In this document: positions 8,925 through 18,106 of the stretch, one piece after another
Numbering within the stretch: the first letter of the stretch is position 1
How the letters are laid out: each line of letters starts with the position of its first letter
NCBI RefSeq assembly: GCF_029201445.1
Contig: NZ_CP102381.1
Coordinates: 1,116,001 to 1,180,000 of the forward strand
Source: Thiomicrorhabdus lithotrophica
GTDB taxonomy: Bacteria; Pseudomonadota; Gammaproteobacteria; Thiomicrospirales; Thiomicrospiraceae
Direction of reading: 5' to 3'
Length of the DNA: 64,000 bases
Position numbers and translations under genes: made by a program
The notes under the pieces: generated by a model
Told to the model about the DNA's origin: nothing
Database searches by the model: none
The model's input: the letters and a program-made list of their open reading frames with translations, nothing else

Positions 8925-11867
8925 ATGAGCCAAAACCAATCATTATCAAATAACACGACTCACTCTGCTTTTGAATTTAAAGGCGAGCATGAAATTGATT
9001 CACTTAATTTAACGATTCAGCATTACCAACATAAGGTAACCGGGGCAACGCATTATCACTTAGCTGCTGATGACCCGCAAAATGTGTTTTTGGTGGCTTT
9101 AAGAACTGTACCAATGGATTCAACAGGTGTCGCGCATATACTTGAACATACAACCTTATGTGGTAGTGAAAAATATCCCGTTCGTGATCCATTCTTTATG
9201 ATGATTCGTCGTTCGTTAAATACCTTTATGAATGCATTTACCTCTAGCGATTGGACGGCTTATCCTTTTGCAACCGAGAACCGTAAAGACTTTCAGAACC
9301 TATTACAGGTTTATATGGATGCGGTATTCTTTCCAAATTTAGACGCGTTAGATTTTGCACAGGAAGGGCACCGTTTTGAGTTTACGGATATGAAAGATTC
9401 AAATTCTGATTTAACCTATAAAGGTGTGGTATTTAACGAGATGAAAGGGGCGATGAGTTCGCCTGTTTCAACACTTTGGCAAGAGTTCTCAGCAGAGTTG
9501 TATCCAACAAGTACCTATCATTACAACAGTGGTGGTGAACCAGAAGATATTCCAAACTTAACGCATCAGCAGTTATTAGATTTTCACAAACTGCATTATC
9601 ACCCATCCAATTCTGTCTTTATGACTTATGGGGATATCCCTGCCATTGAGCATCAAACGCAGTTTGAAACGCTAGGTTTAGAGCGTTTTAAAGATACTGT
9701 TCCTGAAGTTCATGTCGGATTAGAGCCACGTTATGCTGAACCAAAAGTGGTTGAAAAGTCTTACGCACTAGATGAAGAAGATATCTCAGCTAAAACACAC
9801 ATTGTTTTAGGCTGGTTGTTAGGGCAAAACCAAGACCCATTGCAAGTATTACGTGGTCACTTACTATCGGCTGTTCTGCTCGATAACAGTGCATCGCCTT
9901 TGCGTAAAGTGTTAGAAGAGACTGAACTTGCGAATGCACCATCACCTTTATGCGGTTTTGAAGAATCGAATAAAGAGATGGCGTTTGTAGTAGGTGTACA
10001 AGGCTCTGAACCTGAGCATGCTCAGGCTGTAGAAGAGATGATACTAACCGAGCTGCAACGCATTGCAGACGAAGGTGTTGATCAATCTCAAGTAGAAGCG
10101 ATGCTGCATCAATTAGAGCTTTCTCAGCGTGAAGTAGGCGGTGATAGTTATCCATATGGTTTACAGCTCATTCTGCACTCGCTAGCAGGCGCTTTGCATG
10201 ATGGTGACCCAATTGCATTATTGGATACCGATGCCGCACTTAAGCAACTTGAAGGTGAAGTAAAGTCGCCTGATTTTATACCAGGCCTGGTAAAAGAACT
10301 ATTGTTAAACAATACGCATAGAGTGCGTTTAACGATGAAGCCAGATACTGAGTTATCAGCACAAAAAGAACAGGCTGAAAAAGACAAGTTAGCTGCAATT
10401 CAAGCTAAGTTAACAGAGGCAGAGAAACAAGCAATTATTGACCAAGCCGTAGCGCTAGAAGAGCGCCAATCTCAAGAAGATGATCCAAGTATTCTTCCTG
10501 AAGTGACTAAAGAGGATATTCCTGCAGAGATTAAACACTATGCGGCCAATACCTCAAAAATTGCCGATATGAAAGTGAGTAGCTATCAGTGTGGAACCAA
10601 TGGATTAACTTATGAACAGTTAATTATTGATTTACCAGAATTAACTGAGCAAGAGCAAGCTTTAATGCCGCTGTTCAATAGCTGTTTAACTGAGGTAGGC
10701 ACCCAGCAGCGTGATTATATTGAGATGCAATCTCACCAGGCAGAGGTCTCTGGAGGAATTGGTGCTCGTTCAAGCATACATTCTAAGATTGGTGATCCTC
10801 AAGGTTGCCATAGTCACTTTATGTTGTCTTCAAAAGCATTAAATTGTAACCAAAAGCCAATGGCTGAATTACTTAATGAAACTCTAAATGAAGCCCGTTT
10901 TGATGAAACAAATCGCCTTAAAGATTTAGTGTCTCAAATTCGCGCCTCAGTTGATCATGGTATTACCGGTAATGGTCATGGTTTAGCGATGATGGCGGCA
11001 ACGCAAAACTTTACTCCAGCGGCTCGTTGGAAGTTTGAACGTTCTGGTTTTGCAGGGATTCAATACATTAAAACATTGAATGAAGACTTAAAGTCAGATG
11101 AAGCTATGGCTAGTTTTTCAGAAGGTTTAAGCTCTATTCAGTCAAAGTTAAAAGCGTCTTCTAAGCAAGCGTTAGTGATTAGTGATGAACCAGGAATCGA
11201 TTCTGCATTAGAGTCAATGAACAGTGTTTGGAGCAAGGTTGAGCAATCATCTGGCAGTCAAAAAGGTTTTGAATTTGCAGCAAGCCAAAAACCAATTAAC
11301 CAGGCCTGGGTAACCAGTACTCAGGTTAACTTCTGTGCCTTAGCTTACCCAGCGGTAACATCAGATCATGAAGATGCGCCTAAGTTATCCGTACTGGGTG
11401 CTTGCTTACGAAATGGTTTCTTACATTCAGCCATTCGTGAGAAAGGTGGTGCCTATGGCGGCGGCGCGTCTTACAACCCAGAAGCCAGTGCATTTGTATT
11501 TTATTCTTATCGTGATCCACGTTTAATGGAAACGTATGATGACTTTAAACGTGCACAAGAGTGGTTAATGAGTTCAGAAGCGACTCAAGCCAAAGTGGAT
11601 GAAGCTATTTTAAATGTCATTAGTTCAATGGATAAACCGGGTTCACCAGCAGGTGAGATGAAAAAAGCCTTCTTCCAAGGCTTGTACGGACGTACTCATG
11701 ATATTCGTATGGCGTATCGTCTAGGCGTCATCTCTACCACGATAGAAGAGTTAAGAGTGTTGGCAGAAAAGTATTTAACAAACGAAAATACTTCTTCTGC
11801 GGTTTTAACAAATACAGGTGGTGCTGAGTTGTTAGCAGATTCTGAATTTGAGATTATTACACTTTAG
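8925..11867 (+). CDS. PreP-like M16C zinc metallopeptidase
   Basis: The 980-residue protein belongs to the presequence protease / M16C family, which degrades short unstructured peptides inside a closed clamshell chamber. The inverted zinc motif HxxEH is present near residue 70 as HILEHTTLCGS, and the distal Glu helix is KGVVFNEMKGAMSS. C-terminal halves with the Arg-Tyr type region (GGAYGGGASYNPEASAFVFYSYRDPR) follow. There is no signal peptide, so it is cytosolic. It contains one exact palindrome copy (PGLV) and one weak copy (QAW). It stands alone with its own upstream gap. Confidence 0.9.
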   Translation: MSQNQSLSNNTTHSAFEFKGEHEIDSLNLTIQHYQHKVTGATHYHLAADDPQNVFLVALRTVPMDSTGVAHILEHTTLCGSEKYPVRDPFFMMIRRSLNTFMNAFTSSDWTAYPFATENRKDFQNLLQVYMDAVFFPNLDALDFAQEGHRFEFTDMKDSNSDLTYKGVVFNEMKGAMSSPVSTLWQEFSAELYPTSTYHYNSGGEPEDIPNLTHQQLLDFHKLHYHPSNSVFMTYGDIPAIEHQTQFETLGLERFKDTVPEVHVGLEPRYAEPKVVEKSYALDEEDISAKTHIVLGWLLGQNQDPLQVLRGHLLSAVLLDNSASPLRKVLEETELANAPSPLCGFEESNKEMAFVVGVQGSEPEHAQAVEEMILTELQRIADEGVDQSQVEAMLHQLELSQREVGGDSYPYGLQLILHSLAGALHDGDPIALLDTDAALKQLEGEVKSPDFIPGLVKELLLNNTHRVRLTMKPDTELSAQKEQAEKDKLAAIQAKLTEAEKQAIIDQAVALEERQSQEDDPSILPEVTKEDIPAEIKHYAANTSKIADMKVSSYQCGTNGLTYEQLIIDLPELTEQEQALMPLFNSCLTEVGTQQRDYIEMQSHQAEVSGGIGARSSIHSKIGDPQGCHSHFMLSSKALNCNQKPMAELLNETLNEARFDETNRLKDLVSQIRASVDHGITGNGHGLAMMAATQNFTPAARWKFERSGFAGIQYIKTLNEDLKSDEAMASFSEGLSSIQSKLKASSKQALVISDEPGIDSALESMNSVWSKVEQSSGSQKGFEFAASQKPINQAWVTSTQVNFCALAYPAVTSDHEDAPKLSVLGACLRNGFLHSAIREKGGAYGGGASYNPEASAFVFYSYRDPRLMETYDDFKRAQEWLMSSEATQAKVDEAILNVISSMDKPGSPAGEMKKAFFQGLYGRTHDIRMAYRLGVISTTIEELRVLAEKYLTNENTSSAVLTNTGGAELLADSEFEIITL
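10279..10292. repeat. TACCAGGCCTGGTA palindrome, exact, in coding sequence
   Basis: Exact copy in the M16C peptidase gene, read as PGLV (FIPGLVKE). Confidence 0.9.
11298..11311. repeat. Weak palindrome copy in coding sequence
   Basis: AACCAGGCCTGGGT, three mismatches, in the M16C peptidase gene, read as NQAW. Confidence 0.5.
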
Positions 11868-11907
11868 TTATTCACTTTGTTAAAACACGAGATGATGATA
11901 ACTATTT

Positions 11908-12315
11908 ATGCCGCATATTGTTATTGAATACAGTCAAGATTCTTTTAAATCTAAAGATTTTAAAGGTTTACCCTCTGCTCACAAGGAATTGGGTCTGAAA
12001 CAGGGCATACCAGGCCTGGTAAATTCTGTCTTTGAAGCAGTGGCAAATACCGATATTGTTAATCCAGAGAATATCAAAGTCAGAGCTTATCAGGCTGAAT
12101 TTTATAAGCTTGGTTTAGCTAATACAGGCTTTATGCATGCAGTGTGTAAAACTCATCGCGGTAAAACCGAGTTTCAAAAGCAGAAATTATCTCAAGCGAT
12201 ATTAAATGCTCTAGAACAAATAGTTCTATTAACAGCTGAACATTCAATGATCATAACGGTTGAAGTGGTTGAGATGGATACAGCAAGTTATTCAAAGAGA
12301 CTGATAGAAAAGTAG
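11908..12315 (+). CDS. 5-carboxymethyl-2-hydroxymuconate isomerase-like protein
   Basis: The 135-residue protein begins PHIVIEYSQD, where the mature Pro would be the catalytic base of the tautomerase-type CHMI fold. It ends with an ITVEVVEMD strand typical of this family. In degraders of homoprotocatechuate this enzyme isomerises a muconate. No other genes of that pathway are near, so the physiological substrate is unknown. An exact palindrome copy at 12008-12021 is translated as PGLV. It lies 41 bp after the peptidase gene and may be cotranscribed with it. Confidence 0.75.
   Translation: MPHIVIEYSQDSFKSKDFKGLPSAHKELGLKQGIPGLVNSVFEAVANTDIVNPENIKVRAYQAEFYKLGLANTGFMHAVCKTHRGKTEFQKQKLSQAILNALEQIVLLTAEHSMIITVEVVEMDTASYSKRLIEK
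12008..12021. repeat. TACCAGGCCTGGTA palindrome, exact, in coding sequence
   Basis: Exact copy in the CHMI-like gene, read as PGLV (GIPGLVNS). Confidence 0.9.
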
Positions 12316-12347
12316 AGTGATAGTTTTGTAACATTAAAACTTAAAAT

Positions 12348-12377
12348 AAAAAAAGGGAATTATATTCCCTTTTTTTA
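12348..12377. terminator. Bidirectional terminator between converging genes
   Basis: AAAAAAAGGGAAT and ATTCCCTTTTTTT form a stem with T-runs on both strands. It lies between the CHMI-like gene (plus) and the oxygenase gene (minus). Confidence 0.85.
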
Positions 12378-12387
12378 TGTCTTTGAA

Positions 12388-13557
12388 TTACTCAATAAAT
12401 ACCAAGTATTGAAGTTTCCATAAATCAAACAGTAGTTTGATATTGCCTTCATGATCACCCGCAAGCATGATATCTTCTTGAGTTAAGAAGGATTGATTCG
12501 CTAACTTGGCAATAAACGTATTACTAGCGCCAAAGGTTTCCCAGATGGCACCGTTGATATAAAGGTGTGTGTTGCCATCAATTTGTGCATAAGCAAAACG
12601 ACACACAGCATCTTTTACCAGGCCTGGTTCAACTTGCAAGGCACCCATAAAGTCTTCTATATCAGGTGTTTCTTCTTCTGTTAATGGCTCTGGTAACTGT
12701 TGTGCGGCCACTTGATCTAACTGCGTGGCAAAACGTCCAAACCAAGTTTTCATTAGCGCTTTATTTTCTAAAACGCTTTTTAATAAGGTTTGTGCTTGTT
12801 CGCTAGCCACATCGGTAATTTCACCAGGGTTGAGGTTTTCTGGCCAAGCTGGGTCAATATACAAGTCTTTAAAGCTTCCCATCTCGGACAGATGATCACC
12901 AAAGCTATCCCATAGTTCTTGTCCACGGTAAGTACGGTAACCCACTGAATAAGTCATGCATTCATCATCTAAAGCGATACCATGATGTCCCCATTTTGGC
13001 GGGATATACAAAATATCGCCTTTCTCAAAAACGTAATCTTCTTCGACCTTAAAGGTTTCCATTAAACGTAAATCGACACCTTGAATGTAATTGTCTTCTG
13101 AGCAATCTTGTGAAGTTAGTGTCCACTGGCGTTTACCCGCCGCTTGAATTAGAAACACATCATAATGATCAAAGTGAGGGCCGACATTTCCACCCTTAGT
13201 GGCGTAACTAATCATAATGTCATCAATACGCCAGCGGGGTAAAAAGTCAAAGTCATTCAAAACATCTGTTACTTCAGGAACTAGTCTATCCATGCCTTGA
13301 ATCAATAAAGTCCAATTTTCATCAGGCAGTTCATGATACGTTTCTTCAGTAAATGGGCCTTTTTTAAGTTCGTAATCGGTTTCCGATTTTTGAATAACAA
13401 TACGGCTTTCCACCTCGTCTTCCAAAGACAGGCCTGCTAACTCTTCAGCAGAAACCGGTGTTTCGAAATCAGGCAGGGCGCCACGAAGTACCACAGGCTT
13501 TTTTTGCCAAAACTCATTTAAAAAGGTTTTTAAATCGATATCGTTAAATTGAATCAT
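12388..13557 (-). CDS. roxA: JmjC/cupin-type ribosomal protein oxygenase (YcfD/RoxA family)
   Basis: The 389-residue protein matches bacterial 2-oxoglutarate/Fe(II) oxygenases that hydroxylate ribosomal protein L16 on an arginine. The iron site HxD is seen in GPHFDHYDVFLIQ, with the distal His in PPKWGHHGIALDD. A winged-helix-like C-terminal part follows. The N-terminal motif WQKKPVVLRGAL is typical. The start is the ATG at 13557 (complement). A palindrome copy at 12616-12629 encodes EPGLVKD in the C-terminal region. It lies downstream of purB on the same strand with a terminator and a repeat element between. Confidence 0.85.
   Translation of the reverse strand: MIQFNDIDLKTFLNEFWQKKPVVLRGALPDFETPVSAEELAGLSLEDEVESRIVIQKSETDYELKKGPFTEETYHELPDENWTLLIQGMDRLVPEVTDVLNDFDFLPRWRIDDIMISYATKGGNVGPHFDHYDVFLIQAAGKRQWTLTSQDCSEDNYIQGVDLRLMETFKVEEDYVFEKGDILYIPPKWGHHGIALDDECMTYSVGYRTYRGQELWDSFGDHLSEMGSFKDLYIDPAWPENLNPGEITDVASEQAQTLLKSVLENKALMKTWFGRFATQLDQVAAQQLPEPLTEEETPDIEDFMGALQVEPGLVKDAVCRFAYAQIDGNTHLYINGAIWETFGASNTFIAKLANQSFLTQEDIMLAGDHEGNIKLLFDLWKLQYLVFIE
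12616..12629. repeat. TACCAGGCCTGGTT palindrome copy, one mismatch, in coding sequence
   Basis: Near-exact copy in the oxygenase gene, on the minus reading strand as PGLV. Confidence 0.85.
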
Positions 13558-13608
13558 GATGAAATCCTATGGATAAATTCAGTGTGTTTTACAATCGGTT
13601 TAGTATAC

Positions 13609-13650
13609 AAACAAAAAACCCACCAGGCCTGGTAAGCCAAAAGTGGGTTT
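13609..13650 (-). terminator. Terminator between purB and the oxygenase gene, with palindrome in its loop
   Basis: On the minus strand AAACCCAC (complement of 13643-13650) pairs with GTGGGTTT (complement of 13616-13623), and a T-run follows. The loop contains CACCAGGCCTGGTA at 13621-13634, one mismatch from the family palindrome. Confidence 0.75.
13621..13634. repeat. CACCAGGCCTGGTA palindrome copy, one mismatch, intergenic
   Basis: Intergenic copy sitting within the terminator hairpin downstream of purB. Confidence 0.85.
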
Positions 13651-13700
13651 AAAATACTAAACAATATTAATAACAAAAATAATAGAGATACAGGTTGCGA

Positions 13701-13786
13701 ATAAAATGTGCGAGGTTCAAGGCCAAGATAAGGGAGTGTACAAATGTACACGACCGTTCTTAAACGAAGAAACTCGTCATTTTAGG
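13701..13786. repeat. Structured inverted-repeat element, copy B (opposite orientation to copy A)
   Basis: The ends are TAAAATG (13702-13708) and CATTTTA (13778-13784), with further complementarity inward. The centre is the hairpin GTGTACA-AA-TGTACAC (13736-13751). Read on the minus strand it carries the same ordered blocks as copy A (TTCTTCGTTT, CGGTCGT, CTCC, CTTG, CCTTGA). The central stem differs in sequence from copy A but still pairs, so the hairpin itself seems to be conserved. It lies just downstream of the purB stop. Confidence 0.7.
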
Positions 13787-13802
13787 CGTGAGATGTACTC
13801 TA

Positions 13803-15206
<1,404 letters not shown>

Positions 15207-15384
15207 TTAAGTTCCTCTTAGCAATAAAGTGCAGTAAATTTAATGGCGGCTATTATAGCGTAAAACCAATATAAAAACCTTTACGCTTTTAGAGGAATTT
15301 GTAAGAGAAGAGAGCGGGCAATAAGGGCGCAGGTTTGTTAAGGTTAGATTGATTTAGAAGTAGATAAAAGTAACGGACGCATAA

Positions 15385-16350
15385 CTATAAATCTTCTAAA
15401 GGGCTAATTACGCCACGCCCGCCTTGATTAAGTACGTGAGTATAGATCATGGTAGTTTCAACATTTTTATGTCCCAACAACTCCTGTATCGTACGAATGT
15501 CATATCCTGACTCTAATAGATGCGTTGCAAAGCTATGACGTAGAGTGTGAGGTGTCACTTTTTTATTAATTCGTGCCTTTGCGGCCGCCTGCTTTATTGT
15601 TCTTTGTATGCTTTGTTCGTGCATATGGTGTCGGCGCTTAATGCCGGAGCGTGGATCGGTAACAATGCTTCTACTTGGAAATACAAATTGCCAAGCAAAT
15701 GTTTTATTTGCATTTGGATATTTACGCGACAACGCATTTGGAAGATGCACCTCACCATAACCATTTTCTAAATCCATGGTATGAATGCGTTGTGTTTCAT
15801 TAATCTGGTCTTTTAATAGCGTGAAAGTGCTTGCAGGTAGCATTACTCGACGGTCTTTATCACCTTTACCAGAACGAACAGTGATTGTGCTGTAGCCAAA
15901 ATTAATGTCTTGAACACGTAATCGAACGAGTTCCATTAGGCGTAAACCACAGCCATATAACAATTTAACGTGTAGTTGATAAGCAAGCGGGATATATTCA
16001 AATAAATGTTTAACCTCGCTTTTAGTTAAAACAACAGGTAGCCGAACTGGCTTTTTTGCACGGGTAACATTTTCAACCCAAGGCGGCTCAACTTGCAAAA
16101 CCTCTTTATACATAAACAATAAAGCGGCTAAAGCTTGGTTTTGAGTAGAGGCCGCAACATTTTTATCAACCGCCAAATGAGTTAAGAATTGTTCCATTTC
16201 AAGTTTACCCATCTCAGCCGGATGGCGTTTATTGTGAAAGAAAATAAATTTCTTAATCCAGCCTACGTAAGCCTCTTCAGTTCGTATAGAATAATGCTTA
16301 ACTCTAATGCACTCGCGCACCAAGTCTAAAAAACGTGGTTTATTAGCCAT
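15385..16350 (-). CDS. intI: Integron integrase (tyrosine recombinase)
   Basis: This 321-residue site-specific recombinase catalyses attI x attC and attC x attC recombination of single-stranded cassette DNA. It has an N-terminal SAM-like domain (VRECIRVKHYSIRTEEAYVGWIKKFI), then the catalytic domain with Arg in GCGLRLMELVRLR, HTLRHSFATHLLE (HxxR) near residue 277 and the Tyr nucleophile in TTMIYTHV. The extra integrase-only patch is clear: FAWQFVFPSRSIVTDPRSGIKRRHHMHE separates IntI from XerC/D. It is divergent from the cassettes. I saw no LexA-type box upstream. Confidence 0.95.
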   Translation of the reverse strand: MANKPRFLDLVRECIRVKHYSIRTEEAYVGWIKKFIFFHNKRHPAEMGKLEMEQFLTHLAVDKNVAASTQNQALAALLFMYKEVLQVEPPWVENVTRAKKPVRLPVVLTKSEVKHLFEYIPLAYQLHVKLLYGCGLRLMELVRLRVQDINFGYSTITVRSGKGDKDRRVMLPASTFTLLKDQINETQRIHTMDLENGYGEVHLPNALSRKYPNANKTFAWQFVFPSRSIVTDPRSGIKRRHHMHEQSIQRTIKQAAAKARINKKVTPHTLRHSFATHLLESGYDIRTIQELLGHKNVETTMIYTHVLNQGGRGVISPLEDL

Positions 16351-16461
16351 GTTTTATGCCTTCTAAATAAATTTGTTGAATTGATATTAATCAATAATAA
16401 CATTAACTTAATGGTTTTATAAGTACTAAATAAAACTGGAAAACGGCATTTTTATAGTAGG

Positions 16462-16491
16462 TTGACATACGTAATATAACTATATTAGGAT
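16462..16491 (+). promoter_or_regulatory. Candidate cassette promoter (Pc)
   Basis: TTGACA at 16462-16467, an 18-bp spacer and TAGGAT at 16486-16491, pointing into the first cassette from the intI-attI interval. The -35 is perfect and the -10 matches 4 of 6. The position fits a cassette promoter lying just before attI. Confidence 0.55.
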
Positions 16492-16502
16492 GTCTAATAA
16501 TA

Positions 16503-16509
16503 GTTAAGT
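16503..16509 (+). other. Candidate attI/cassette junction core
   Basis: GTTAAGT fits the GTTRRRY core where cassettes insert. It lies 153 bp from the intI start and 15 bp before the first cassette start codon. The exact attI limits cannot be set from sequence alone. Confidence 0.55.
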
Positions 16510-16524
16510 ACTCAGGGAGTAACG

Positions 16525-17625
16525 GTGAGTAGATTAGAGAAATGGAAAAACGAGCAACGTAGGCTCACGATTCTCACAGGTGAAAACCAAGAGTTGGCAG
16601 ATGCTATACATTCTCTACAACCTGAGGATGATGACCGCCCTACAATGAGCAATTTTGACTTAATAAATATTGCAAAAGAGCTTATTTATACGAATGAAGG
16701 TGGGAAGCGATCTATCCACATAATATGCTATTCGTTCAATATTGATCGTGGAGAAGTAGAAGTTTGCCACCTTTTAGATCAGATTCTAGAGGAAGATTAC
16801 GAAGAAGATATTCTAAGCACTTTAGCTATAGCAGCAGTGGCTGAAGTTCCTGTATATCCAAACACTCGAGATTGCGAAGAGGAACTAACAGAATTACATC
16901 GTAAGATGATTGAAAGCGGTTTCAAAATTCAAGGAAAGAGATATCAGCTAACATCTCGGCAGTCTGATGAGTTTGAGAGTGCAAAAAAGCTAATTTCAAG
17001 TATCGATCCTGAAAAACATTACTCTCCCTCTGATATTTCAATCATTCGAAAGACTATTAAGGAAGAGTTGTCAAACCTTGAAAGCGCTGATCGGCTGCTA
17101 CTGAGTTTACAACTAGCAATTGACGAATTTACAGTACTTCTCGAGTCAGAGAAGAGAAATGAGAATTCTATACAAGCGCACCTTACAAATAATCCAATAC
17201 TCTTTGGGTTCGAATATAAGCGTGTTATACCTAAGCACCGCTTAGGCGGCGAATACGAAACTGATTATGCGTTAGAAAAATATGATGGTTCATGTGATGT
17301 AGTGGAGCTAGAGTCTTCAAATCTTAAGCTGTACACAAAAAATGGCAACCCAACTAGTCATCTAGTACATGCGGAACAGCAAATATTAGACTGGCTAGAT
17401 TGGATTGATAAAAACAATTCATATGCAAGAACTTCGCTAAACGGCCTTTATTCACCATCAGGGTTTGTAGTAATTGGCAGACGAGATAGCTTGTCTGAGT
17501 TAGATTTAGAGCGATTACGTAGGCGGAATATATTCTTTAACGGTAAGATCAAGGTGTTAACCTACGAAGACCTGTTGGAGAGAGGGAGTGATATGCTTCG
17601 GAGGTTAAAAGGTGATCGTACTTAA
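16525..17625 (+). CDS. Shedu-like DUF4263 nuclease, first integron cassette (probable anti-phage defence)
   Basis: The 366-residue protein has a C-terminal half (about 205-366) that reads like DUF4263, the nuclease domain of Shedu (SduA). It has an HLTNNPILFGF helix, RLGGEYETDYALEKYDG, then DVVELESSN, HAEQQILDWLDW, SGFVVIGRRD and KVLTYEDLLERG. Putative PD-(D/E)xK residues are D247, E261 and E263. The usual catalytic Lys (E-x-K) is replaced by Glu, so activity is uncertain. The N-terminal half is unrecognised and may sense phage. Start GTG at 16525 with AGGGAG upstream. The stop codon lies inside the attC core, which is typical of a cassette. Confidence 0.75.
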   Translation: MSRLEKWKNEQRRLTILTGENQELADAIHSLQPEDDDRPTMSNFDLINIAKELIYTNEGGKRSIHIICYSFNIDRGEVEVCHLLDQILEEDYEEDILSTLAIAAVAEVPVYPNTRDCEEELTELHRKMIESGFKIQGKRYQLTSRQSDEFESAKKLISSIDPEKHYSPSDISIIRKTIKEELSNLESADRLLLSLQLAIDEFTVLLESEKRNENSIQAHLTNNPILFGFEYKRVIPKHRLGGEYETDYALEKYDGSCDVVELESSNLKLYTKNGNPTSHLVHAEQQILDWLDWIDKNNSYARTSLNGLYSPSGFVVIGRRDSLSELDLERLRRRNIFFNGKIKVLTYEDLLERGSDMLRRLKGDRT

Positions 17626-17691
17626 CAAAGCGCTGCTGTCGGACAAATTTTCCGCTGCGCTCCAAATTTGCCGCAGAGCGCGGCGTTATGC
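17620..17691 (+). repeat. attC site 1
   Basis: A 72-bp imperfect inverted repeat from ACTTAAC (17620) to GTTATGC (17691). The arms include GCGCTGC and CCGCAGAGCGC, plus an inner pair AAATTTTCC/CCAAATTTG. It ends the Shedu-like cassette. Confidence 0.85.
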
Positions 17692-17707
17692 ATAAAAAGG
17701 AAGAATC

Positions 17708-18031
17708 ATGAGTGAATCAATTATTATTGCTTTAATAGGTGTGGGTGGTGCAGTGATTGGTTCAGTTGCAACTCTTGCGGGTAATTTTTTCATTCATTGG
17801 CTAAAGAATATAGATGAAAAGAATAAAGAAAAGCCTGCAAGGGAATTACTTACGGAAATGTTAAATCACAAGGAACATAAGTGGCGTAATTTGGACATAT
17901 TAATGCATGTGATTGGTGCTAATGAAGAAACCACAAAACGGCTGCTTCTTGAGGTAGGTGCTAGAGCATCAGAGGACGGACAGTGTTTATGGGCATTAAA
18001 ATCACGTGCGCCATTAAATACTGGAAAATAA
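17708..18031 (+). CDS. Small membrane-anchored protein, second integron cassette
   Basis: The 107-residue protein has one N-terminal hydrophobic segment (IIIALIGVGGAVIGSVATLAGNFFI, about 5-29), a charged stretch (KNIDEKNKEKPARELL), and a C-terminal part (HKWRNLDILMHVIGANEETTKRLLLEVGARAS) that resembles a small helical or winged domain, ending with GQCLWALKSRAP. Function is unknown. AAAAAGGAAGAATC gives a good ribosome site. A single-pass protein with a cytosolic C-terminal domain is the simplest topology. It is one of five single-gene cassettes. Confidence 0.75.
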   Translation: MSESIIIALIGVGGAVIGSVATLAGNFFIHWLKNIDEKNKEKPARELLTEMLNHKEHKWRNLDILMHVIGANEETTKRLLLEVGARASEDGQCLWALKSRAPLNTGK

Positions 18032-18032
18032 T

Positions 18033-18093
18033 GCATAACAAAACACTCAAGCCGACTGCGCTAACGCGCAGCCGCTTAGCTTAATCGTTAGAC
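18033..18093 (+). repeat. attC site 2
   Basis: A 61-bp site from GCATAAC to GTTAGAC. The arms GCCGACTGCGC and GCGCAGCCGC surround TAAC. It is nearly identical to attC site 4. Confidence 0.88.
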
Positions 18094-18106
18094 ATCTGAG
18101 TCACGC

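Noticed and set aside
9790-10155. Long minus-strand frame inside the M16C peptidase gene
   Set aside because: Shadow of a clearly conserved plus-strand gene; no ribosome site or recognisable protein.
13554-13751. A 65-residue frame downstream of purB
   Set aside because: It lies across the terminator and inverted-repeat copy B, has no ribosome site and is compositionally like translated repeat DNA.
16351-16461. LexA box upstream of intI
   Set aside because: No CTG-N10-CAG pattern with the right centre was found.
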